From Quillaja saponaria (Eukaryota; Streptophyta; Magnoliopsida; Fabales; Quillajaceae): a DNA stretch of 64,000 bases. A program made the position numbers and the translations under genes. Below, in pieces: positions 1 to 12,575 of the stretch. Location of the stretch: contig CM055607.1 of NCBI GenBank assembly GCA_029379385.1, forward strand, positions 34,965,235 through 35,029,234. Reading direction: 5' to 3'. The notes under the pieces were generated by a model, which saw only the letters and a program-made list of their open reading frames with translations, did not search any database and had not been told where the DNA came from. Each line of letters opens with the position of its first letter. Position 1 is the first letter of the stretch.

Positions 1-3000
1 GCCCAATTTATGTAACCCAAAAGAACCAAACATACATACAATCACAGAAAAGCTTAGAAGCAAAAATGGGCAACTAAGAGAGATTGTCACAGACCAACTT
101 GAACGTGGAAAAAGCTGTTTCTAAACCAACAACAACAAAAATTGTAGTAATGGGGATAGTAGTATATGGACAGCTATTCCCATGACAGTTATCATATCCT
201 TGTTTCCAAACAAGCACCTTATTTAGTCAAGAAATTTATCTACTTTGGAAAGCCACAAGTAGTGTCATTTTCCATACACCCAAGAACCACGTGTGGCAAG
301 TGACAGTTAGGGCCCAACCCTAGCATACGTTATTCGGTGTAGGAGACTTCTTTTCTAACTACCAAAACCAATAATTTTTTATTTTTTTTATTTTTTATTT
401 GACGATTACTAAGAAAGAAAAGAAATCTCTGATAAAAGAAAATATAATCTATTCATTAATTTTTTGAGTTTAAATTTTTTATGAAAATTGAAGGAAGTGA
501 AATTTTTATAAATTTTTTTTAGTGTGGGTGTGAAAGAATTACATCTAATCAATTTTAAAAAATAATTAATTAATATATACATAAATTAGTTCAGGATAGA
601 CTTTATATTTATAAAAAAACTAGTAAACAAAAAGACGCACAAGTGTGCTAACAAGTAGTGCCACCAGGTTCACTTAATTAATGGAACCAGTAGAATTAGT
701 AAAACTACCAAAAGCTGGCTCGACACACATTTTGTCGTTTTACTTTTTTGGGCCCAATCTTATGTTGTCGCTATTGTTTTAATGTTGGGGCCTCAAAATT
801 TGAAGGGGTTGTTGTTGTTGGACTTTTGACAACTCAAAAGTGGCTCCTCTCTTGTCGTTTTACGCACTAACCAAATTATCAAACCATGTTTAGGGCCTTC
901 TTAAGCAACTTGTTTGCTCTACATCATTTGGTTAATTGGATTAGGTTTTTTTTTTTTTTTTTTTCTCTTACTTTTTTTTTTTGGTTTAACATGAATAAAA
1001 ATAGTTCATTTGTATATTAAGGAGATTGTAATTCTCACAATTAAATTGATAATTTTTTTCTTTTTATAAATAAAACTTACTCGCATATAAATTCAACAAT
1101 TATATGTTTCTCCTAATTTCATGATACAGCATAATTTAAACCATGTGATTAGTAAAAAATAATAATTTCGAAGACTGTGTTTTAGTTTAGAAAATGAAAA
1201 CCATATTTTGGAAGCTTCGATCAATTTTACACTAAAACAAAACCTATTTTATAAGGAGGCTACTAAATTTATAGAGGTAGGTTTTCTTGCAACGAATGAT
1301 TAGCAGTTGTGCAGTCAATATGCGGGTTAGCTACAACACAACGACTAAACTAACCATCATCAAAATATGAAAATCTCATTGGACTAATTAAATGCATTCT
1401 AGAAACAATATGATTATCTCACCTATTTGGATTCAAACTAGACAACATAAATAAACATATATATGGGTCATGCCCCAAAATGATGGTGTTTAATTTAGAT
1501 TCCTATGTTACAACCTAATTAGGCTCTTATACTTGTTTTTATTACTTTATGAAGACTTAGGTCAACATCATCTTGCACAATACTTGAACTGCTTAATTAT
1601 AACACAATTCAAGTTTTAATTAAGTACCAATGATTGTAATGATGATGATTATATCTAAACGAAGATTCATTATGTAATTAATTAACATCTTCTCTTATTA
1701 ACCCTTTTACATATTTTTTGTTTATGAATATAAAGTGTGAATGAAACCATAATATGCAGAGAAAAAATAATCTAAAACTCAATATCATATTAAGTGAATT
1801 AAACTTTGATTAATTTTTATTAAGTTTTTCATTTTCAATAATACTGAGACAGTACTTTAGAATATCACATATCATGAAATCTAAAATATCATTAAGTAAA
1901 AGAGATTCATTCCCAGAATTTTCTCTTCGACGCAGATTTAAATTTTGTTTAGTATAGGTCAGTGGTCCTAAATTTGTAGCTATTTAGAAGGTAATAAAGA
2001 AGAGAAAAAGAAAGAAAATGAAAAGGAATAAAACAATGAATGGCTTCATAAATGGAGGCACATGGACGCATGTGAGATGTAGTGAGTGTAGAAGCAAAAA
2101 GAAATAAATGAAAGCATACAAATAACTGTGAACTTGTTGGACATGAAAAGCCAACAATGTACACACAGCATATTTATGTGGTTCTTAAATCATCAGTAGT
2201 GACCTACTTGGCTTCTTCAAGAACCATTGTTGATAGGGATGCCACTGGGCAGCCCATCTCACCAATCCAAAATTAGACAGCTACTATGATTGCACACGTG
2301 TTGACTATTAATTAGAAGAAGAAAAAAAAGACATGTCTCACTCCTTGTTTGGATGGATGAAATGTAACAAGAAAATTAAATAGGAAGAGATAATAAGGAC
2401 TAAAGAGAAAGAGGAGAAGAAAGGATAATTAATGAGCACATGTAACATCTAACTATATGTAATTATCATTTTATAGTTTGCGAACATAATTCTTACGCGT
2501 AGCTAGGCTAATTAATTTATTTGATTTAATTATTATTTTTTTTATCAATATATAGTCACTTGTAATAATGATGATTGTGGTAAAACTATACACTAATTTC
2601 ATCTACTTTTTTATTCCTCTTTACACTTATAATCAATGAAACAAGAGAATCAATTTTCCTAGTCTTCCTAGCTATAATATCTGTTCAAACAAGAAGGAAT
2701 TATAACTTACAAATAGTAGTGTAAGAGTAGTGTCAAGAATGGTGGGGTTAGTCCCAAAAGGCTTGTCTTGGACCCTAAAATGTTTGTTCCAAAAACAAAA
2801 GTGGCAAGTGGGTGCACTGCAACTCAAAAAGTTAAGCATTCTCCTTCTCAAAAAGGCATGTGAATTTTATTACTTGCTTAGTTTTGTTTTCTTTTGGGGT
2901 ATTTGGTTTAAACACTCACATGCAGAGATTGACGAATGTGGGGGCAAGATTAAGGGGTCGGTGACTTTGTGCACTTGAAATTGTAGGGTCTCAAAGGCAC

Positions 3001-4097
3001 ATGATATGAAGCTGTAGCTAGTTGTAATTTGGCTCATGCACTGACTATCGGATCTTCTGGGATTTTTAAACGACCCTCTATCTCCTATTCCCTACCACCT
3101 CCTCCTTATTCGATTCAATTTTCACTCTCATCAACAACAACAAATAAGTCTTAAACTTTAGATTAATTACATATATATATATTCACGACATTAGTTAGTA
3201 TCATTTTTACGTACTTATGATGATATGAACTTCCTGTGTAATCTTTTCTCCATCATCTTCTCATATTTTCAAATCGAGATCTACCATGCACATGACCAAA
3301 CCATCCGACTTGTATTTTCAGCTCCCAAAGATATCCCATTCTTTTTGGAGTCTTGTATAAAATATCTTCGTGATAAAACAAGTAACCGAATTCATCAAGT
3401 CATGTCATTCTTAACATCTCTAAAAACAAACTTTTAAGAAAACATTAATTTAGTGGTTACAAGTTGAGATGAGATGGTAAGAAATTATCTGAGGCTATCT
3501 CATGTTATATAATTCAAATACTCAATAAATTTATTATTAAACTAATTCAGAAGTGTTTCATAAGCTTATAACCAAGAAGGGATATTAGTAGTGAACTTAA
3601 AACACTAGCATAATAGTATAATATGTGAATTAAGAATTTTAAGTTGTTGATTAGGGACATGGAAATAAAGCTGGCTGACATTGTGAGAAAGCATTCTTCA
3701 TTTTACAACTTGTCTGCACAGTTGCACTTCCAATTGTCAAATTCTAAATGAATTCAGAATTTCTTTACACAATCTTTTGGTGTATAATAGAAGATAAGAA
3801 TTAAATTTATAATTTGCATTGTTGATAAATTAAAGGCACGAATCAAAGTAGGTAACCTGGTCAAATGCAAATGCAAATGCAAATGCAACCAATGATATTA
3901 TTTATCTAAATAAAAAAAACAAAATAAATAAATAAAAAGATGATCATAATGGAACTCAGAGAAGTAAGAAAGGTCATGTACACAATAAAATACATGAATT
4001 AAAAAAAAGAAAAAACATAAAAACAAATATAAACTAAATTGAAGAAAGAAAAGAAAAAGGAACACCTGGCAACTTTAAGCCAAGGCTAAATAATTCG
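1..4097. other. AT-rich intergenic region, no gene recognised
   Basis: I see no exon chain or recognisable protein in this stretch; the short ORFs here are low-complexity. It contains a G-box core CACGTG at 288-293, long T runs near 947-980, and a short (ATGCAA)n array near 3862-3888 just downstream of the bHLH gene's stop. The left end could be promoter of a gene outside the window, but nothing shows this directly. Confidence 0.6.
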
Positions 4098-4727
4098 TTA
4101 ACTCAACGTGTTCAAGGTCGAGTCAAACCGAGTTGGATCGGCAGGAGATCCGCCGGAAAGATGTTCCGTGAGTGCAGCCATGGCTCGGACCTGCATCTCC
4201 AGTGCGGCGATGTAATCAGTGGCTTCTTCAAGAAGATTCGGAAAGGATGTCTTCCGACAACCGGGAACCAACCGGCCGAGAACCTGCACTTTCTTCTGGA
4301 TGGGTGGTATCTTTCTTCTATCCCTCCTGACCTCCGGTTTCCTCAACCAGCCATGTCCATTCACCTTCTTAACCTTCCTATGCTGATTCTGAAACTTCAA
4401 TTTATACGGATTAGACAGAATCGCCCGACTCCATCGAGTTTTCCCCTTGGCCGACGCGGCCAGAACTCTATAAGCGGTGTCCCGAACTTCACGACCGCCG
4501 TTAAATTTGAGAGTCGAAGAAGGATTCCGGCGAAGAACATGTTGAAGAGCTCGGACGAGCTTAGAAGTGTAGATCTGCTGCTCTGTGTCGGATCTCCATC
4601 GAATCTGAGTACACGAATTCTGATCCTCCTGAATATTATTGTCCCCGATTTTCCTCCGCTTTTTCCGATTGGATTCTTGCAACGAATCTGAATTATCCGA
4701 TTCTAAGTTAGAGATAAACGACGCCAT
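4098..4727 (-). CDS. Atypical bHLH transcription factor (bHLH147/148/149/150, AIF/IBH1-like)
   Basis: Single-exon gene of 209 residues. The ATG at 4727 is chosen because it starts the conserved N-terminus; the reading frame stays open further upstream but without another ATG. A nuclear localisation patch RKKRRK lies at residues 21-26. The family-specific N-terminal block follows (RWRSDTEQQIYTSKLVRAL, about 44-61), then a TRWSRAIL block near 97-104. A helix-loop-helix lies at about 141-186 and lacks the E-box-contacting basic residues of a canonical bHLH. Family members are nuclear and regulate growth, commonly by dimerising with bHLH activators in brassinosteroid-related pathways; that role is family knowledge, not seen here. 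The 176-residue ORF on the opposite strand at 4161-4691 is a shadow of this GC-richer coding region. Subfamily assignment is firm; the exact orthologue is not resolved. Confidence 0.9.
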   Translation of the reverse strand: MASFISNLESDNSDSLQESNRKKRRKIGDNNIQEDQNSCTQIRWRSDTEQQIYTSKLVRALQHVLRRNPSSTLKFNGGREVRDTAYRVLAASAKGKTRWSRAILSNPYKLKFQNQHRKVKKVNGHGWLRKPEVRRDRRKIPPIQKKVQVLGRLVPGCRKTSFPNLLEEATDYIAALEMQVRAMAALTEHLSGGSPADPTRFDSTLNTLS

Positions 4728-4904
4728 AGATTCTCGAACAGTAACCCTTTCTCTCTCTGTTCCTCTTATCTGTCTTCTATTTGTGAACAAAGAAAGAATG
4801 AAATCAAATTGAAAATAAGGTTTTCCCAATTCGTATGAAGCAGGTTCTGGTTTTTGGGTTTGGAAGGAGGAGGAGAACTAACTTTCGAGCTGAGAGGAGG
4901 AAGA

Positions 4905-4922
4905 GTATATAACTATATATAC
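4905..4922 (-). promoter_or_regulatory. Probable TATA box region of the bHLH gene
   Basis: On the minus strand this is a TATATATAG/TATATAC stretch about 180 bases upstream of the bHLH ATG. It is followed by a pyrimidine-rich leader (TCTTCCTCC type), as is common in plant 5' leaders. Placement is by pattern only. Confidence 0.4.
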
Positions 4923-5670
4923 ACATAAAATAATTAAAATTAGAAAATGCATTTCACGGGAACTACGCATCCTTTCCTTAATCACATTTAATGCCCTTGC
5001 TTCCCGTTTTCCAGCGTTAGTTGTTTTTTCATCCTAATCTTCTTACTTTTTTATAAAATATATAAAAAATCATATTTTTTTTATTTTTTAATTTCAGTCA
5101 ATATAATATACTAATAAACGATCTGTATTTTTAAGATATTATAAAACTATTAATCAATGTACAAATAAATTAATTTGAGAATATCATCCTTAAGTAAATA
5201 GTTATTTACGAATGATTGATTATTATAATATCATTTATAACCAAGAGGATGAAGAAGTAATGACTTCTATAGTTAAAAGTAGGTGATTCGGTGGTTGAAA
5301 AAACAAGTAATTATGGGAGCATGATAAATTGTAGAATTAATAATGAATTAACCAGTTAAACATTTAAGAATTTGACTAAAAATTATGTTGATATAAGATT
5401 ATGACCTAATGAAAAATAAGAAAACAAAATTACGGATAGAGAAAGGCTTCACGTTACATCACCCATGTGGAAAAATTTAGGCTTAATTGATTGGACAATG
5501 TGACTAGTGGACAACTTGCAACTTTAAATTATAATATTCTTCTCCGAATATCAGTTGAACAAAAACATTCAAATCCCAAAAAATCATTGGCCGGCAGACA
5601 CTTCCAAGCTTTAATAAAAATTTCAGTAGTGGTCTTGGATGGCTGAACCAATTCTCTAAATTTTTAATTT

Positions 5671-5694
5671 ATATATATATATATATATATATAT
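5671..5694. repeat. (AT)n microsatellite
   Basis: About twelve uninterrupted AT units in intergenic DNA; likely length-polymorphic. Confidence 0.9.
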
Positions 5695-6346
5695 TATTAT
5701 TCAAATTTATATTTTCATTATGTAAGTCTATTCCGTATATTATTACACTTAATTCTTATTGTTCACATTTTATATCTTTAAGTAGAGACAGCTAATTTAT
5801 CAATGCATTTCATGAATAAAATCCCCCCATATCTGATTCAATCATCTTTAACTTACTTACAAAGATAATCCAAGAAGAAGAAGAAAAAAATAAAATCAAA
5901 GCTTTGTTGATCATAGGTGAACTAGAATGGATATATATTTGATTTCGCACAACAAACAAGTAACAATAATTTAACAAAGAGACTAAGGTAGTGTTTGGTT
6001 GATATTGAGATACTATTGTTTTAAGCTCTTGTAGATCACCGACCAGGTGAAACCCTTTTTAACTTGGTGTCTTTTTATAAGCAGAGCATGTAAAACATTC
6101 TCAATGTGCCAATTGCAAGTAGCAGAAAATTCACTTTGTTTATTTCACAAAGCAACAAGGAGGCAAGTTGAAAATGACAAATCCAAATAGTGCTCAGAAA
6201 ATGCTGCCTCTTATCAAATGGTCAAAAGCTAATCGGTGCCATGTGATTTGAGTAAAGGCATGAATACTTTAACCATGTTTCTTAGCTTTTCTCGCAAGGT
6301 TTGGGATGTTTTAAAATTTAAAATAATATTATTTAAAAAAAAAAAA

Positions 6347-6640
6347 TTTGATATAAAATGAAGTTGATTGGTGATATGGGAAATGGGTTGGTTTATAGGA
6401 TAAACAAAGAGGGGTTGGCTTCCACCAATTGGTTTTTGGAATGGGGCCAGTAGAATTTGTTTTTGTTGTTGGCAATGATAAAAAAAAAAAAAAAAAAAAA
6501 ATTGATATAAAATGAAGTTGATTGGTGATATGGGAAATGGGAAATGGGTTGGTTTATAGGATAAACAAAGAGGGTGTGGCTTCCACCAATTGGTTTTTGG
6601 AATGGGGCCAGTAGAATTTGTTTTTGTTGTTGGCAATGAT
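6347..6640. repeat. Two-copy tandem duplication with internal poly-A tract
   Basis: Copy 1 (about 6347-6479) and copy 2 (about 6501-6640) are nearly identical and run in the same direction. Each begins with an A tract followed by TTGATATAAAATGAAG and ends with TTGGCAATGAT. Copy 2 carries an extra 7-8 bases from a GGGAAAT slippage, and a run of about 22 A residues separates the copies. The overlapping minus-strand ORFs of up to 135 codons simply repeat the same residues twice and are not a gene. Confidence 0.85.
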
Positions 6641-9626
6641 TAGAGGGTGATGCACCAAATAGATGGTAAAGATAGAGAGAAAAGGAAAGCATGTGGTTGT
6701 TTTCATGGCACTTTCTATTATCTGGGCCTGAAATTTCATTTCTTTGTGAAAGCCTTTGGATTTACCTTCCCTTTCTTTCTAGGCGTGTGACCAAGTTTCA
6801 TCGACATTGCTTGCCAGACCAACCCTTTGCCTTTCTCTCTCTTCTTCCTCAATTTCCCTCTCAAAAGATCAAGGTGTTAAGCTGCATGTTATTCATTTTT
6901 CTTTTAGAAAAAACTAAGAGCTAAGCTAAGAATACTATTGTACATGTATTCTATTCTTTCATTATTGCTACATTCTCCATTTTGACAATGGTCCAATTCA
7001 ATTGTTATACAGCTTTATACTGACTTATCAACAAGATGGCAACCATATGCAAATGACATGCCAGAGAGATGTGTCTTCTCCAATGAGACAGGCTTTACTT
7101 TCTTAAAAGTCAATTGATTGATATTATTAAATTGGTTTAGTGTATCCAAAAGATTATAAACTTACACTTAAATAATAATAATAATTCATATAATTGATTT
7201 TAATTAATATCAAATTTAATTGAGTATTGAATTGAATATTTTCCACCATTTATGTTCCATATATGTCTTATACATGGTATAATCAATTGACTTCTCTTAG
7301 AGACCAATAATTATGTTGCATTTTTTAGGATTATTCTTAGTTATCCATCTTATATAATATTAATTCATGTAGAAGCCAATTAGGTTTCATTTCCTTCAAT
7401 TTAGTCAATAATTAGCTCGTAGACCAATAACGTATAGAAAAAAAGAGAAATTAAATTAGAGGCTGTCTAAGACAAATTGTTTTGATTAGTTGTGGCTGCA
7501 GTGATTCCTCACATATATTTTGCATTAAATATATCATACTTATCCTATAATTCAATATTAATTCATGATAATGTCCTTCCACCAATATAAGTTTTTTAGT
7601 GCTTTAACTTTGGAAGCAAACAATCTCCTTGTTTCACATGTCACTGGATGTATACATGTTTTTTTTATTAAAAATAAATAATATTATTATATCTTATTTT
7701 TCTCAGGGTATATATTTATTTTATATGTACAAATTCTTCTACCTGAATTACATTTCCCTTCTTCCATACCTTCATGGCACACTTGTACGTGTTGGGATTC
7801 AAGATTCTCCTTAAGATTTTAAATGCTTGGATCGAGCATTCTATACTCAACCAGATAGGGAAGAATCTCTGCTTCCAGCTGCCCAAGTATAAAATTAAGG
7901 TTAGAACACAATTCAAAATTCAGTATATTTGTAATAAAATGTGAAAGTAAAATTAGTTTAACGCTCCTAACGTGAATCTTGAAATTTATTCTACAATAGG
8001 AACTATTATGTTCTTTAATACCAGGGAAAATATTGATGTCCAAATGCCTGCTAAATGTGTGGGGAAGAAGATAAACATGGGATTTGGTGCACCTAACCGG
8101 TTTTAGTCAGTCATATGTTAATATTATATATAACATGTCTACTACTTAAATTAATTGAACAATTGTATTCTTCCTAATATATGATTGATTAGCTATTTAA
8201 AAAAATAAAATAAAAAAGACTGTTTGAATAATCTAATAATATATCCTTGCTAGGTACATAGGGGGCTAATATGCTCCTATGCATCAAGAAAGAAAACAAT
8301 GACACATAATATAATAAAGCCAATTATTGATCAAACCCACCATAATGTCATTAATAAAGACAATTAACTGCGCACGAGTGAGTTCCTTAATAACCAATCC
8401 ATCCTTTGCTTATCCATAAAACCACCATAACAATGATGATTATATAAAATATGATAGCAAAAAAAAAACAAAAAACAATAGCATAATATAAAATTGCGGT
8501 TAATATAGGCACTGTGAAGTGTGAAGGCAGGCAAAAGTGGGACACAACAAATACCATGGTAAATGCAAATCTTGGGGCTTAGATAAAAGCAATAAATGAG
8601 CCCGAGCTAACTCAAACAGAAAATCAGTGTAATTGGGTGCACCATGAAGCTTATGATGTCATATTAAGCACTTAGGCTTATAATTATTGGCAGTATTGCC
8701 AATCAATTGTGCTAAAAGACACCTTATTAATTTGCTACTCATTACGGCTTAATTCAGGAGGTACTTGCCGGGGGGAATTATACCAATAAAAACCCCCTCC
8801 CAAAGCCCAAAGGGCTGTCCCCCTTATGTTATTTCCCAAGAAAGGAAGGCTTGCGAATTTTGGACACTCATACTTGATGAATAAGCAGAAAGCCCTGACA
8901 ACCAGCTTTGGCCATGATTAGTTCATTCTAATGCCATATTTACATCCAAATCTCTGACAAATAGCAAAAAAACAAATAAAAAAATACTACTCTGGTTTAT
9001 TATAATTTGTAAGTATCTTCTCCATTCAATTGAATAACAAATCTCACAAACAAAATGTGAAAGCAAGAAAAGGTGGGTCGAAGGACTCTTGCCAAGACAC
9101 GAAGTTTGCTTAAGGAGACAACTGGATGCAGAAGGCTGCTGGTTGAAGTTGTGCTTCACAACATGTCAACATGTCAACATGTACAGGTGTGATGTCTGCC
9201 AGGGTAGAGGTTGGATCTCCCTCCCAGAGAGGGACATCGGATAGTTAGTTTATATATATATATATATGTTTCAGTACAAACAACCTCATCTTCCTTGCAA
9301 AAGTAAATCTGCAACGATAAGGAAACTTAATCCTAAACCCAAAATTACAGATGTTTATATAATTAGCCTGGAACTTTATTCCGGATTCCTTTTATTTACA
9401 TAAAGTTTTCCACCTATCCAGTTTCTAGAATACCAACAATTTCATTCTCAGTTTCATGTCTAGTGTCATCCCAAGATAATTTAAATTCCAATGATTTAGG
9501 CACATTTAGCACAGATTTTTACTAATGAAAAACTTTATATAAACACATGCAAGGACAAAGTGTAAAGAAAATTGGTAGAGAAGAACATGGAGATAAAATT
9601 TACAAGAGCGGCCAGAGAAAAATATT

Positions 9627-9722
9627 TCAAGGGACATCAGTACCTTCTTTCTGTCCAAATGATGGCTGACTTACTCCAAACAACAGATTCCAAATAGCTT
9701 TAGGGGACGCATATTGCATGCC
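9627..9722 (-). other. Exon-like stretch of unknown gene (possible last coding exon)
   Basis: On the minus strand a clean acceptor (GTACAG) at 9723 precedes a 31-codon open frame that ends in TGA at 9627-9629. The encoded residues (for example SPKAIWNLLFG) have a composition like real protein rather than AT-rich noise. I do not recognise the family and could not chain it to upstream exons; a minus-strand ORF at 10415-10633 is the only nearby candidate. It may be a remnant, a non-coding transcript exon, or chance. Confidence 0.2.
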
Positions 9723-10903
9723 CTGTACAAGTAACACAATTTACATAATAGAATTTGCAGATGGCTAGTCAAAAGATTTACAGATCTAAGACTCAAGATT
9801 AGTAAGAAATGATTGTTTTGGTAGTATCTTTCTTTACTGTGACAAAGTTAATACATTTCAGTCTGTGATAGTGAAGCGGAGACAAGAAACAGCAATGCCC
9901 AACTTCCATATCTAACCCAACAACCTATCCATAAATTATTCTATAGCCTCACGCTACAGCTGTTCAACAGAAACTGTCCCTGTTGCTTTGAAATGGAACA
10001 GCATGGTAAATAGTCCCAGCCTCCCAGGCTATTGGATGTGTTGCTTATGCTTATCCCTAAGATTGTTGGTATAATAAGTAATTGATGATTACAGATATTA
10101 AAACAGAAAGAAGAAATTACTTTCATTCGAAAATGATGGTGAAAGCCAATCATCTTGGAGAAGGGTAGTGCCACGAGAACAAAAATTGTGATGGTTTGCT
10201 GCATATGAGCTTTGGAATAATCAGAAATGATGAAGCATTTTACCATCTATGCTACTTAGAAGGAAAACAGAGAAACGTGTGTGCTCAATGTACAAGTTTA
10301 ATTTGTTTGGGTGGCTGTTTTTTTTTTTTTTTTTTTTGGTTTTGGGGGGGGTTGAGGAGTGTGAGTGAGCAGTGAACATAATTCTATTGAAATTATGCAG
10401 ATGTAAAACTAGGCTTACCCTCCAATTGGGAAAATTCCATTAGTCCTGTCCTGCTTGTATGAACAAACTATTAGAACTTTCCATAAACATGCTGGTGATG
10501 ATTGTCCAGAAGTACGAAGTAATTGAGGCCCCTGTATCTTCTCATCTGCAATGGCATGCCAATGTAAGACCTTCCGGGTGCACGCCATCAAATGTATAGT
10601 CTTAAGCATTATCTGAGAAACATTGGCATGCAAATCCCAACTAAACCATAGGAATTTTGATCCACCATTTAGATAAAATACGATGAATAATTATTTTATT
10701 GCACTATAAAATAAAGGAGGAAAGGTTCAGATCAGAGTTCCCGTTGAGAAAATAGGTAGTATACAAAGCTTCTTAAAAATGATACAATTGTAGCTTTGCC
10801 ATTCTACATCATTGATGATACAACATGAGATTCACAAGAAAAACCACTATCTACTACAGCGATCAGAGTCGTCAACTGAGAATATCACTAAGTGAAATAC
10901 TTT

Positions 10904-11043
10904 TATCTCATCTCGGATAGATGATGGACCAGCAGATTCGTAGTCTCTTTTGATAATGTTGTTATCACGAAGATGTACTTCCTATCTCGTTTCACATAGA
11001 TGATGGACCAACAGAATTCATAATCTCTTCTGATAATGTTGTT
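10904..11043. repeat. Tandem repeat, two 60-bp copies with an 80-bp period
   Basis: Copies at 10904-10963 and 10984-11043 both contain TAGATGATGGACCA and end TGATAATGTTGTT, with about ten differences. They sit directly beside the inverted-repeat element that starts near 11051 and may share an origin with it. Confidence 0.75.
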
Positions 11044-11050
11044 TACATTG

Positions 11051-11742
11051 AACAATTAATATTTATTAAAATAAAATAAAATATTTGAAAGTATCAATTA
11101 TTGAATAATATCTAACATTAAATAATATATATTAATGAATATTAGAAAATTTTCAACACTTTTTATATTTTAGCAAACTTTCAACGTAAATCATCATAGT
11201 CTCTGACGATTCACATTGAAATTTTTTCAAAATTTAATCGTCGGAAACTCTGATGATTTACGTTAAAATTTTACAAAACTTGAATCGTTAGACGCTCTGA
11301 CGATTTACGTTGAAATTTTATTAAGACGTGAATTGTGTTCAAATTTTACTAATATTTATCAATATATATTATTTAATGTTATTTAATGTTAGATGTTATT
11401 CAATAATTAATACTTTCAAATATTTTATTTTATTTTAATAAATATTAATTGTTAAATAATATTTAATACTTAATAATGAATATTATTAATATCCAATACT
11501 TAATTACTAATATTTGATATTTATCAATTAATATTTCATATTATGTAACATTTTTTAATACGTAATATAAATTATTAAATACATTTTTGATATTTAACAT
11601 TATTATTAATTATTTACTAAATTGGATATTAATAATATTCATTATTTAACAATTAATATTTATTAAAATAAAATAAAATATTTGAAAGTATCAATTATTG
11701 ACATTAAATAATATATATTGATGAATATTAGTAAAATTTCAA
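11051..11742. repeat. Inverted-repeat element (three related arms), possible MITE
   Basis: An AT-rich arm of roughly 95-119 bases occurs three times. It is forward at 11051-11159, inverted at 11335-11453, and forward again at 11648-11742. All share the core ATTTATTAAAATAAAATAAA and a later TTTGAAAGTAT segment. The second and third arms sit in a longer palindrome centred near 11550. The region between the first two arms, and the end of the third, carry a repeated motif around AAATCGTCAGAG. No transposase frame is present. The arrangement fits a non-autonomous foldback or MITE-type element, possibly nested, but no target-site duplication was established. Confidence 0.6.
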
Positions 11743-12093
11743 CGTAAATCGTCAGAGTCTCTGATAGTATATATCATTCAATTAATCTAAAAAATTTAGG
11801 GTTGGTATATATTCCAAGCCCACTCATATGTAATTAATCTCTTGTCCGCCGGTTTTATTAACCTCGATTATATAGGAAAGTTTCCAAAAAAATTTCTCCT
11901 TCAATAATTAGGAAACACTTTGCATAAATGCATACCCTTTGCTCCCTCCTTCCTCTCCCTCCCAGCTTCCTCCTATTAATTACAAGAACCATCCATACTA
12001 ATCATGATAAGCGTGGATGGTCGTGGTTGTCGCCAACGCTGCAGCTCCTCTTCCTTCCCCTCCGGAAACCCCATCGTCTCAAAAGAATAACCA

Positions 12094-12575
12094 GTGGATG
12101 AGCAGTCTCAGTCACCAATACCACCTTCAGGTTTCCCCACCTGCATCAAAATCCACTACTATCACTTCCTTTTGCCAAAACTTGACGAAGAAGAACAACA
12201 AGCAAAACTTCAAGCCATGGAAATAGCAGGATTAAGAAATCCAAACGATCCTTGTCCCTTACAACACGAAGTCAAGGAGATTAGACCTTTAAGGACCCCC
12301 ATAACTCTTCCACTTTTTCCTTGGGAAATACGAAGAACACTAACTCTTAATGAGGTTGGGTTTCAACACAGTAGGCTTGAGTTAAATCATGAACAAGTTG
12401 AAGATCATGTTTTTAAGTATTGGGACGAGGCTAAAAGTGAATCGATGAGACTTGGAGAACAAGTACCGATTGGGTAAGGGAGTTTGTGTTAAGACGAGTA
12501 CTCCACGTAGGTATTTCGATTGGTATGTATTGGGACCTCAAGTCCTTGTATTTTTGCTTCACTGTCTTTGGATGA
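12094..12575 (+). pseudogene. B3-domain gene remnant (DUF313-like B3 family), internally deleted and frameshifted
   Basis: The first frame (12094-12477) encodes a recognisable B3 start of the plant DUF313-type family. A PWEIRRTLTLNEVG segment is followed by a SRLELNHEQVEDHV strand and a KYWDEAKS segment. The frame ends at TAA after GEQVPIG. The B3 C-terminal part continues in another frame from about 12462 to a TGA at 12573-12575: DWVREFVLRR, then a GISIGMYWD segment and a final FTVFG. Compared with the family, about 25-30 residues in the middle of the fold are missing and the two halves are out of frame. This is best explained by an internal deletion. An ATG at 12017 opens an unrelated frame and does not rescue it. 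The gene would not encode a complete DNA-binding domain. Confidence 0.7.

Larger units (their letters stand above)
4923..12093. other. Intergenic region with repeats, no complete gene recognised
   Basis: Apart from the repeats and the exon-like stretch listed separately, I find no gene here. Microsatellites include (AT)n at 5671-5694 and (TA)n at 9251-9267. A T run followed by a G run lies at about 10319-10348. Several ORFs of 60-135 codons occur, but they are low-complexity or arise from the duplication at 6347-6640. Confidence 0.5.

Noticed and set aside
4161..4691. 176-codon plus-strand ORF
   Set aside because: It lies entirely antisense to the bHLH coding exon and is a frame shadow of that GC-richer gene.
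6229..6739. Minus-strand ORFs of 61-135 codons
   Set aside because: They translate the tandem duplication; the same residues appear twice and no family is recognised.
9941..10246. 101-codon minus ORF
   Set aside because: No convincing start, composition like AT-rich noise, no recognised domain.
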